Source: Chloroflexota bacterium
GTDB lineage: Bacteria > Chloroflexota > UBA6077 > CF-72
Length of the DNA stretch: 5,138 nt
Direction of reading: 5' to 3'
NCBI GenBank assembly: GCA_019242065.1
Contig: JAFAWJ010000037.1
Span: 1-5,138, forward strand
Positions within the stretch are counted from its first letter, which is position 1. Each line of letters opens with the position of its first letter. The position numbers and the translations under genes are program-made. The notes below the pieces were generated by a model. It saw only the letters and a list, made by a program, of their open reading frames with translations. It was not told the origin of the DNA and searched no databases. Shown in pieces: positions 1 to 5,012 of the stretch.

Positions 1-137
1 AGCTCCACCAGGTCAGCGGTGGTCGAGCCCTTATCGGTGATGAAAAACACGTCCACCCGGTTGAGCGCGTTGATCGCCTGGACGGTCACATGCTCGATAT
101 TGCCCGCGCCAATGCCGATGACCAGTACCTTTCGCAC
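1..137 (-). CDS. cobF: Precorrin-6A synthase (deacetylating), N-terminal fragment
   Basis: Only the first 45 codons are present; the gene runs off the left edge. The visible N-terminus (RKVLVIGIGAGNIEHVTVQ, then AINALNRVDVFFITDKG and TTADLVEL) has the glycine-rich first beta-strand and loop of tetrapyrrole SAM-methylases. The GNxEHVTxQAIxALN stretch followed by a DKG element is typical of CobF rather than the other corrin methylases. In the family, CobF acts in the aerobic (late cobalt insertion) cobalamin pathway: it methylates precorrin-5 at C-1 and releases acetate, giving precorrin-6A. The start is a GTG at 137-135; an in-frame stop lies a few codons upstream and there is no in-frame ATG, so this is the only good start. 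It begins 18 nt after the cbiO stop, so it is probably the fourth gene of the cobalt-uptake operon. The Shine-Dalgarno sequence is weak. Confidence in CobF is good, although the C-terminal part cannot be checked. Confidence 0.85.
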   Translation of the reverse strand, partial: MRKVLVIGIGAGNIEHVTVQAINALNRVDVFFITDKGSTTADLVE

Positions 138-155
138 TCGGCCATCTTGCCACGT

Positions 156-1010
156 TTAAGTCGTGTGGCTGTGGTCGTGCTCCCCGGAGTGTGAGTGCTC
201 GTGCATGTGCTGTGTGCCCCCGTGCCCGTGCAGATGTTCGTGAATCAAATTGGCCTCGATCAGCAACGCCCGATCGCTCAGGATAGCCTCGGGCGCTCCG
301 GTCGCCAGCACCCGCCGTTCCTCGCTGAGCACCACCACTCGATTGGCGATGAGCGGCACGATGTCCAGCTCGTGCGTGGCGGTGACGATCGTGTGGTCGT
401 CGCCGAGTCGCCGGATCAGGTTGACCAGCACCCACTTGCTGCGCGGATCCAGCGCGGCGGTCGGTTCGTCGAGCAAAAGCACGCGCGGCTCCAGCGACAG
501 CACCGACGCAATCGCGGCGCGCTTTTTCTCACCACCCGACAGCTCGAACGGGGCACGGTCGGCCAGGTGGCCGATGTCCATCTGGCCCAGCGCCGCCTCA
601 CACCTGGCGCGCACCGCGTCGTGGTCCAGGCCCAGCTGCAGCGGTCCAAAGGCGACGTCGTCCAGCACCGTCGCGCTGAAGAGCTGGATGTCCGGATCTT
701 GAAAGACGAGTCCGACCTCACGATGAAAACTGAACGAGTCCTGTCCGTCGGCCACGGCCGCGACGTCGCGGCCCAGCGCGCGCAGCGAGCCGCCGCTCGG
801 GGCAATCACCCCGTCGAGCAGCTTCAATAACGTCGACTTCCCCGAGCCATTGGCGCCCAGCAGCGCGATCCGCTCGCCGTAGCCGATCTCCAGGTCGATG
901 CCCGCCAGCGCGACCCGTCGCCCCGAATACGTATAGGTGACACCCTGCAGCCTGAACGCCGGCTCCACCTCGGCGGGCGTCGACTCGGCGAGAAGGTCGG
1001 GCGAGGTCAC
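156..1010 (-). CDS. cbiO: Cobalt ECF transporter ATPase CbiO with His-rich C-terminal tail
   Basis: A 284-residue ABC ATPase that powers cobalt import as the cytoplasmic A component of a group I ECF transporter. All catalytic motifs are visible: Walker A GANGSGKST (52-60), Q-loop with Q104 in LVFQDPDIQLF (the FQDPDxQ form typical of ECF ATPases), signature LSGGE (157-161), Walker B and catalytic Glu in VLLLDEP (E182), D-loop ALDP, and switch His H213 in ATHELD. The ATPase appears intact. The odd part is the C-terminus: after about residue 256 there are 11 His in 26 residues (257-282), a probable metal-binding tail. The start is GTG at 1010-1008 and overlaps the cbiQ stop as GTGA, implying translational coupling; a GGGAAG lies 9 nt upstream. 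Nickel instead of cobalt as substrate cannot be excluded from the ATPase alone, but the neighbouring cobF favours cobalt. Confidence 0.95.
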   Translation of the reverse strand: MTSPDLLAESTPAEVEPAFRLQGVTYTYSGRRVALAGIDLEIGYGERIALLGANGSGKSTLLKLLDGVIAPSGGSLRALGRDVAAVADGQDSFSFHREVGLVFQDPDIQLFSATVLDDVAFGPLQLGLDHDAVRARCEAALGQMDIGHLADRAPFELSGGEKKRAAIASVLSLEPRVLLLDEPTAALDPRSKWVLVNLIRRLGDDHTIVTATHELDIVPLIANRVVVLSEERRVLATGAPEAILSDRALLIEANLIHEHLHGHGGTQHMHEHSHSGEHDHSHTT

Positions 1011-1861
1011 ACCAGCCAGCTTCCCATGGGCAGGGTCAGCATCGCAACAACCAGTGTGCCGGCGAGCGCGAACCAGTCAGAAGCGTGCATGCGGTAGGTG
1101 GTGTACGTCCGAATCTCGCCCGTGAAGCCGCGCGCCAGCATCGCAGCGTACACGTCGTTGCTCATTTTGAACGAGCGGCTCATCAACGCGCCCATCGAGC
1201 GGGTGATCCAGCGCCGATCCTCTCCGCCGCCCAGTCGCGCCACGACGCGCGACTTGCGCGCCTCGAACATACCGTTGAGCGTGTGCAGGAACAGAAAGAT
1301 GTATCGATACGTCATCGACAGCACCAGCACGAAGACATGCGGCACCTTCAACGCATGCAGGCTTTTGAGCACGTCCGCCCACGGCGTGGTCAGCACCAGC
1401 AGCACCGCCAGCGACACGCTCACCCCGACGCGGGTGACGAAGATCACTGCGCTCCACAGGCCTGTCGCGGACACTCCGACGTGGAGCGGCCCGAGTCCAA
1501 CGTCAAACAGCCGTGGTCCGGCGGCGAAGAAGATGGACGGGATGATCACGATGCCGGCGAACAGCGGAATGCCGAGCCACACGCGTTTGACGAAGAAGTC
1601 GAACGGCAGTCGGCTGGCGCGTGCCACGATCAGGATGGCCAGGTACAGCCCCAGCAAAACCCCGAGCGAGGTCGAGGCGCTGGCGGCGATGACCGCGATG
1701 AGGAACATGGCGACTTTCGCACGCGGGTCGAGGCGCTGCAGCCAGCCCGGGTGGCGGGCAAGCTCTTCGGTGAACACCGCCCGCTCGATGGAGCCCGCGA
1801 CGCCGGCGATGCTGTGCTCCAGCCAGCCGATGTGTCCCTCGGGATGGTTTTTGCGGCTCAA
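1007..1861 (-). CDS. cbiQ: Cobalt ECF transporter transmembrane component CbiQ
   Basis: A 284-residue membrane protein, the T (coupling) component linking the CbiO ATPase to the substrate-binding CbiM. The order of features fits the family: an amphipathic N-terminus ending in LQRLDPRAKV (41-50), hydrophobic segments near 50-80, 95-115, 133-158, 175-195 and 263-284, and the conserved cytoplasmic helices with FEARKSR (199-205) and AMLARGFTG (240-248). The last two match the two Ala-Arg-x coupling motifs of EcfT proteins that contact the ATPase. TTPWADVLKSLHALKVPH (158-175) and MTYRYIFLF are also typical of CbiQ. The start is TTG at 1861-1859, overlapping the cbiM stop as TTGA. There is no Shine-Dalgarno sequence just upstream, so initiation probably depends on coupling to cbiM translation. 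The protein ends in a 4-nt overlap with cbiO. Length is slightly above the usual, mainly from the long N-terminus. Confidence 0.93.
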   Translation of the reverse strand: MSRKNHPEGHIGWLEHSIAGVAGSIERAVFTEELARHPGWLQRLDPRAKVAMFLIAVIAASASTSLGVLLGLYLAILIVARASRLPFDFFVKRVWLGIPLFAGIVIIPSIFFAAGPRLFDVGLGPLHVGVSATGLWSAVIFVTRVGVSVSLAVLLVLTTPWADVLKSLHALKVPHVFVLVLSMTYRYIFLFLHTLNGMFEARKSRVVARLGGGEDRRWITRSMGALMSRSFKMSNDVYAAMLARGFTGEIRTYTTYRMHASDWFALAGTLVVAMLTLPMGSWLV

Positions 1862-3153
1862 CCGGGTACGGCCCCGCTGGGAGTAGCCAGGTCACTTTCG
1901 ACGTCTCTGCGCATGATCAGCGTTCCGATGCCCCACAGGATGAGGCCCAGCACCAGCATACCGATCAGCCCCGCAAGTTCGTAGCCGATCGCGGTGTGCC
2001 ACATCGGGGCGTCGTCGGCGTTGAAGAACGGCAGCGGCATGTTGTACTCCTTGAACGGCGCACTGAAGAATCCCGAGAGGTCCTGCAAGCCCTGGGGCAC
2101 ATAGCCCAGCTCTTTCTGCAGGTCGTCTGGCCCGCCCTCGCCGTAGGCAAAGCCCGGCGCGATGAGGCCAATTGGCGTGATGATGGCGATGGCGACGTAA
2201 GCGGTGCCGATGGTCCGAATCTTCCGCGGCAGCCCGAACCAGGCCAGTGGGATCAGGATCACGCCGAGTACGGCCACGATCGACAACATCGTGCCCACAC
2301 CCGACCAGTCGACGGATGACCAGTCCGCGCCAAAGGCGTTGCTCAGATCGCCGCCGCCGGTAATAAAGCCGGCGACCAGCAGCACGATCGCGACGAGCAC
2401 GATGCCGCCGCCGACGAGCTGCCAGGTGGGTCGTGACTTCGTCTGGCCAACGGCAATGGTCGTGTCACCGCCGGAAGCGAACCGCAGCGAGGTCAAAAAC
2501 TCCGGATGGTGCTGCTGCAAGTACGCGACGCCGAGCCCGGTAATGATCGCCTCGACAAGCGACGCCCCGAACATGTGGGCTGCCAGCATCGCCGGCACCG
2601 CGACCTGCAGACCGTACGGGCTGTACAGCGGCGTGCCGTTGTCGTTGAACAGCAGCGGCTGGAGGCCGAGCTCGATACCGACGAACAGCGCGGCGACCGA
2701 GATGCCCACATACGCGCCAATGCCCGCGGCCCAGACTCGGCGCGAGGACAGCAGCGGCGATTTGCCCGCGACCAGCAGGTACGTCAAGTAGCCCACGATG
2801 GGCAAGACGACGCCCATGTTGAAGCAATTGGCGAAAATCGACAGCACGCCGCCGTCGCCAAAGAACAGCGCCTGAATGATCAGCGCGGTGCTGACGACGA
2901 TGACCGCCGCGGACGGGCCGAGGACGATGGCGACCAGGGTTCCACCCACGCCGTGAGCGGTCGTTCCGCCCGGCACGGGCACGTTGAACATCATGATCGT
3001 GAAGCACATGGCGGCGAAGATGGCCAACAGCGGCACCGTGCGCTGGTTGAGCTGCTTCCGCACCCGCCGCGCGGCGATGGCCCACGAGGGCACGGTGACC
3101 ACGCCCATGCCGAGAGAGAAGGCTGGCGCCAGATAGCCGTCTGGAATATGCAC
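1858..3153 (-). CDS. cbiM: Cobalt ECF transporter substrate-binding membrane protein CbiM with fused C-terminal CbiN/PDGLE-like module
   Basis: A 431-residue S component that selects the metal ion. The N-terminus MHIPDGYLAP is the family hallmark: in CbiM/NikM structures the N-terminal amine, His2 and a His near 67 bind the metal, and here H2 and H67 (in TTAHGVGG) are both present. Other conserved elements are FNVPVPGGTTAHGVGG (56-71), FFGDGG (97-102) and ANCFNMG (108-114). The canonical CbiM domain ends near residue 220. Residues 245-412 add about four more membrane segments and an extracytoplasmic stretch with GGPDDLQKELGY (340-351) and SAPFKEYNMPLP (364-375), which resembles the PDGLE domain that occurs fused to, or next to, CbiM/NikM in place of CbiN. 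No separate cbiN is seen. The start is GTG at 3153-3151 with a strong GGAGGT 5 nt upstream; this start is needed for His2 to be at position 2. First gene of the operon cbiM-cbiQ-cbiO-cobF. Nickel is a possible alternative substrate. Confidence 0.93.
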   Translation of the reverse strand: MHIPDGYLAPAFSLGMGVVTVPSWAIAARRVRKQLNQRTVPLLAIFAAMCFTIMMFNVPVPGGTTAHGVGGTLVAIVLGPSAAVIVVSTALIIQALFFGDGGVLSIFANCFNMGVVLPIVGYLTYLLVAGKSPLLSSRRVWAAGIGAYVGISVAALFVGIELGLQPLLFNDNGTPLYSPYGLQVAVPAMLAAHMFGASLVEAIITGLGVAYLQQHHPEFLTSLRFASGGDTTIAVGQTKSRPTWQLVGGGIVLVAIVLLVAGFITGGGDLSNAFGADWSSVDWSGVGTMLSIVAVLGVILIPLAWFGLPRKIRTIGTAYVAIAIITPIGLIAPGFAYGEGGPDDLQKELGYVPQGLQDLSGFFSAPFKEYNMPLPFFNADDAPMWHTAIGYELAGLIGMLVLGLILWGIGTLIMRRDVESDLATPSGAVPG

Positions 3154-3158
3154 GTCGT

Positions 3159-3164
3159 ACCTCC
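3159..3164 (-). promoter_or_regulatory. Ribosome binding site of cbiM
   Basis: Read on the minus strand this is GGAGGT, followed by 5 nt and the GTG start of cbiM. It is the strongest Shine-Dalgarno sequence I found in the operon and it decides the start codon, placing His2 of the metal site at the mature N-terminus. Confidence 0.8.
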
Positions 3165-3190
3165 GTCGTCTTCGCCTGCAAGAATGTGCA

Positions 3191-3234
3191 ACTGCCTGGG
3201 CAGGCAGTAGTCTACTGCGGCAGGTAGCCGCTAC
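3191..3234. promoter_or_regulatory. Cluster of overlapping palindromes, probable Fur-family operator
   Basis: Four dyads lie end to end or overlap within 44 bp. First, ACTGCCTG-GG-CAGGCAGT at 3191-3208 (8-bp arms). Second, GCAGTAG-T-CTACTGC at 3204-3218, a perfect 7-1-7 palindrome. Third, an imperfect dyad CTACTGC-G-GCAGGTAG at 3212-3227, with one bulged base. Fourth, GTAGC-C-GCTAC at 3224-3234. Neighbouring dyads share half-sites (CTACTGC, GGCAGT, GGCAG). Fur-family proteins bind 15-bp 7-1-7 sites, often as overlapping arrays, although the sequence here is not the AT-rich Fur box of enterobacteria. The 15-mer lies 50 bp upstream of the cbiM start and about 220 bp upstream of the regulator start, so it could sit over the cbiM promoter. 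The link to the adjacent regulator is inference from architecture and position. An alternative is an mRNA leader hairpin. Confidence 0.55.
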
Positions 3235-3422
3235 AGAGCTTCATACGCTGCTGCTTGCCAGTTGGATGCGTCGTGGGGTGACACTGAGTTCGGTCGCCCT
3301 CTTCGTGCCCCTGCTCGCCTGCGTGCTGAGTCCGCGTTTTCAGCAGTCGGCTGTCGACGGGCTAGACCCGAAAACACACCTGTTTCGAAAGGCCTCGAGT
3401 GGCGGAGCCGTGTGCTACCTTC

Positions 3423-3428
3423 GAGGGA
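3423..3428 (+). promoter_or_regulatory. Putative ribosome binding site of the Fur-family gene
   Basis: GAGGGA lies 6 nt before the GTG at 3435 and supports that codon over the upstream in-frame GTG at 3399. The upstream codon has only AAAGG 6 nt before it. The choice is not certain. Confidence 0.5.
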
Positions 3429-3434
3429 CAGGTC

Positions 3435-3875
3435 GTGGCAAGCGCGCAGGAATTTCGGAACGTGCTGAAGGGCCAAGGGTTGCGCATGACACCCCAGCGC
3501 CAGCTGATCCTGGATGTGCTGGCCTCCATGCGCGGCCACATCTCCGTCGATCAGGTTTATCGTCAGGTCGCCGCTCGCTATCCCGACGTCAACATCACCA
3601 CCGTCTACCGCACGCTCGAAGTCCTCGAGGAGCGCGGTCTCGTGCGCCACACCCACTTCCATGACGGCCGCTTCCAGTTCGAGCGAACCGACGAGCCGGC
3701 CCACCAGCACCTGGTGTGCAAGATGTGTGGTCGCGACCAGGAGTCCGACCTGTCGGTGCTCCAGCCGTTGACCGACAGTCTGCTGGAGAAGTTCGGCTTC
3801 GAGGCTGACTTCAGCCACACCGCCATCGTCGGCTACTGCGCCAGTTGCCGAGCGAAGGCAACTCGCCCAAACTAA
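3435..3875 (+). CDS. Fur-family metal-responsive transcriptional regulator
   Basis: A 146-residue cytoplasmic DNA-binding metalloregulator. The N-terminal winged helix shows GLRMTPQRQLILDVL (15-29) and the recognition-helix segment NITTVYRTLEVLEERGLV (53-70). The dimerisation domain has two CxxC pairs, C95/C98 (HQHLVCKMCG) and C135/C138 (GYCASC), which form the structural Zn(Cys4) site. By alignment to E. coli Fur from memory, ligands H33, E81, H88 and H90 correspond to H35, E83, H90 and H92 and are kept. At the second site, E. coli H87, D89 and E108 become Ala, Gln and Gln, and only H125 is kept (H128). Metal specificity (Fe, Zn, Ni, Co, Mn) cannot be read from this. Divergent placement next to cbiMQO and the palindrome cluster suggest it controls cobalt or nickel uptake. 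An in-frame GTG at 3399 would add 12 residues; I chose 3435 because of GAGGGA upstream and the usual Fur N-terminal length. Stop TAA at 3873-3875. Confidence 0.9.
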   Translation: MASAQEFRNVLKGQGLRMTPQRQLILDVLASMRGHISVDQVYRQVAARYPDVNITTVYRTLEVLEERGLVRHTHFHDGRFQFERTDEPAHQHLVCKMCGRDQESDLSVLQPLTDSLLEKFGFEADFSHTAIVGYCASCRAKATRPN

Positions 3876-3970
3876 TCCTGAGGCGAACTCTCGCCGGCCA
3901 CCTGTCGTGTCCACGCGAACGCGACCAGTGGCATCTGGTTGTCGGACCACGGTCCCAATTGCCTCGGGGC

Positions 3971-3976
3971 TACAAT
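3971..3976 (+). promoter_or_regulatory. Possible -10 element upstream of the cupin gene
   Basis: TACAAT matches the sigma-70 -10 consensus at five of six positions and sits 23 nt before the ATG at 4000, giving a short leader. No good -35 is found at 16-18 bp upstream. Two small dyads lie just before it: ACCAG/CTGGT at 3924-3939 and GGACC-AC-GGTCC at 3944-3955. Its position argues that the cupin gene starts at 4000 and may have its own promoter rather than relying on read-through from the regulator. Confidence 0.3.
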
Positions 3977-3999
3977 CAGCTGCGAAAAGTGTCACCCGC

Positions 4000-4704
4000 A
4001 TGAATACCCACCACTCGCATGCCATTGCGCCCGACGACTGGTTTATGGAGCATCCCCGCCTGTCGGAGTTCGTCGCCACCGCGCGTGAACTCATCGACGC
4101 CTCAGCCGGCGACGTCCCTGGCCTGCTTGGCGCACTCGATGTCCCATTCCGTGATCTGCTCGCCGACCAGTTCTGGCTCGCTCCCCAATTTGGCATCGGC
4201 TGTGAAACCGGTGGCATGGGCGGTGGTATCGGCCAGTGGCTGCTGTTCCGCTCGGGTGACCACTCGCTGACGCTGTTCAGCCTGGTCGTTCCGCCGGGCA
4301 GCGCGACTCCCGTCCACGACCATCACGCGTGGGGGCTGGTGGGTCTGTACCGCGGCGAGCAGGCGGAGGACGTCTATCGTCGCGACACGGCGATGCCGGA
4401 TCCTGCCGGTCGTGCGCCGTTGACGCTGGTGGAGCAGCGCACCGTCAACCCGGGCGACATGTACCGCCTGCTGCCACCCTCCGATGACGTGCACGCGGTC
4501 CGCACCACCTCGACGGTGCCGTCGGTCTCCATCCACTTGCTCGGCATCGACGCCGGCTGCGTGTGGCGCCACCGCTTCGAGCCCGACCACGCCCGCGCCC
4601 TCCCGTTCCGATCGGGCTACAGCAACGAGCCGTGTGCCGATGCCGACGCGCAACCGCCCGAGCGCATCACGTGCGCCCCGGCTGCTGCCCCACAGTCTGC
4701 CTGA
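4000..4704 (+). CDS. Cysteine-dioxygenase-like cupin protein (predicted metal-dependent thiol dioxygenase)
   Basis: A 234-residue single-domain cupin resembling the cysteine dioxygenase superfamily and related metal-dependent double-stranded beta-helix proteins. The first cupin motif is PVHDHHAWGLVGLYRGE (104-120) with H106 and H108; the second His is H165 in DDVHAVRT. Together they form the expected 3-His non-haem iron site of thiol dioxygenases. R84 in LLFRSGDHSLTLFSLVV lies where cysteine dioxygenase carries its substrate-carboxylate Arg, but I cannot confirm the alignment. The family oxidises thiols such as cysteine or 3-mercaptopropionate to sulfinates; the substrate here is unknown. The first residues are His-rich (MNTHHSH) and the last 25 are low-complexity and probably disordered. 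The frame is open back to a GTG at 3907; I prefer ATG 4000 because the domain begins after it and a -10-like TACAAT lies between. The downstream gene starts 3 nt after the stop. Confidence 0.8.
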   Translation: MNTHHSHAIAPDDWFMEHPRLSEFVATARELIDASAGDVPGLLGALDVPFRDLLADQFWLAPQFGIGCETGGMGGGIGQWLLFRSGDHSLTLFSLVVPPGSATPVHDHHAWGLVGLYRGEQAEDVYRRDTAMPDPAGRAPLTLVEQRTVNPGDMYRLLPPSDDVHAVRTTSTVPSVSIHLLGIDAGCVWRHRFEPDHARALPFRSGYSNEPCADADAQPPERITCAPAAAPQSA

Positions 4705-4707
4705 CTG

Positions 4708-4977
4708 ATGCCACGCTACGACTACCGGTGTACCGTGTGCGCGCTCGAGTTCGAGGTCTCGCGCAGCTTCAGTCAGGCCAGCGATCCGGTCAATTGTCCC
4801 GTCGATCAGGGCCCCTGCGAACGGCTCCTGCGCATGCCAACCGTCTTCGTGCGCGGCAAGACCACCGAATCGGGCTCGCCCAATCCTAATTCCCGTCCCA
4901 GTGCTCCATCGCCGAGCCCCAGCTGGTCCCACTTCGGGCATAGCCACGGCGCCGGAGCCGGCTCGCACTCGCACTGA
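4708..4977 (+). CDS. FmdB-type zinc-ribbon protein with His-rich C-terminus
   Basis: A small 89-residue protein. The start MPRYDYRCTVCALEFEVSRSF is the hallmark of the FmdB/CxxC_CxxC putative regulatory family, with the first zinc knuckle at C8/C11. The second knuckle is unusual: C30-PVDQGP-C37, with six residues between the cysteines instead of the usual CPxCG. The segment RLLRMPTVFVRGK (39-51) follows as in relatives. The tail (52-89) is Ser/Pro/Gly-rich and ends in HFGHSHGAGAGSHSH with five His (75, 78, 80, 87, 89), probably disordered and possibly metal-binding. The molecular role of the family is poorly defined; it was named from a suspected regulator of formamidase and amidase genes. 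The ATG is 3 nt after the cupin stop (TGACTGATG), so expression is probably coupled to it. No clear Shine-Dalgarno sequence is present. Confidence 0.85.
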   Translation: MPRYDYRCTVCALEFEVSRSFSQASDPVNCPVDQGPCERLLRMPTVFVRGKTTESGSPNPNSRPSAPSPSPSWSHFGHSHGAGAGSHSH

Positions 4978-5012
4978 ATTGGCTCGAGCTCAAACAAGGG
5001 AGATACAGCTCT

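Larger units (their letters stand above)
3154..3434. other. Divergent intergenic regulatory region between cbiM and the Fur-family gene
   Basis: This non-coding stretch of about 280 bp separates the minus-strand cobalt operon from the plus-strand regulator, so it must hold promoters for both directions. I found no convincing -35/-10 pair on either strand. On the minus strand TAGACT (inside the palindrome at 3204-3218) is a fair -10 match but has no good -35 at 16-18 bp. No B12-box (of the type CCTGCC preceded by a conserved purine-rich element) or other core of a cobalamin riboswitch is recognisable upstream of cbiM. The notable content is the dyad cluster at 3191-3234. Between about 3240 and 3380 I see no gene; open frames there are short or are extensions of antisense frames. 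Confidence 0.6.

Noticed and set aside
1085..1984. 299-codon open frame on the plus strand, antisense to cbiQ
   Set aside because: It is the shadow of cbiQ in GC-rich DNA: composition is His/Arg/Gln-rich, no domain is recognisable, and cbiQ is certain.
3191..3208. The ACTGCCTG/CAGGCAGT dyad as a transcription terminator
   Set aside because: It lies upstream of cbiM with no T-tract on either strand and forms part of a larger palindrome array, so an operator is more likely.
3383..3390. TTTCGAAA palindrome before the regulator
   Set aside because: An 8-bp palindrome can occur by chance and matches no operator I can name with confidence.
3882..3895. GGCGA-ACTC-TCGCC hairpin after the regulator stop, possible terminator
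   Set aside because: The stem is only 5 bp and there is no T-tract after it, so it is too weak to call an intrinsic terminator.
3907..3999. Longer N-terminus of the cupin from GTG at 3907
   Set aside because: The extra 31 residues have no domain support, the GTG lacks a good ribosome binding site, and a -10-like element lies inside the extension.
3231..4217. 328-codon open frame on the minus strand across the regulator and part of the cupin
   Set aside because: It is antisense to two well-supported genes, has no family features, and would cover the divergent regulatory region.
4102..4974. 290-codon open frame on the minus strand opposite the cupin and FmdB genes
   Set aside because: It is an antisense shadow with low-complexity Arg/Gly/Ala composition; the plus-strand genes have clear motifs.
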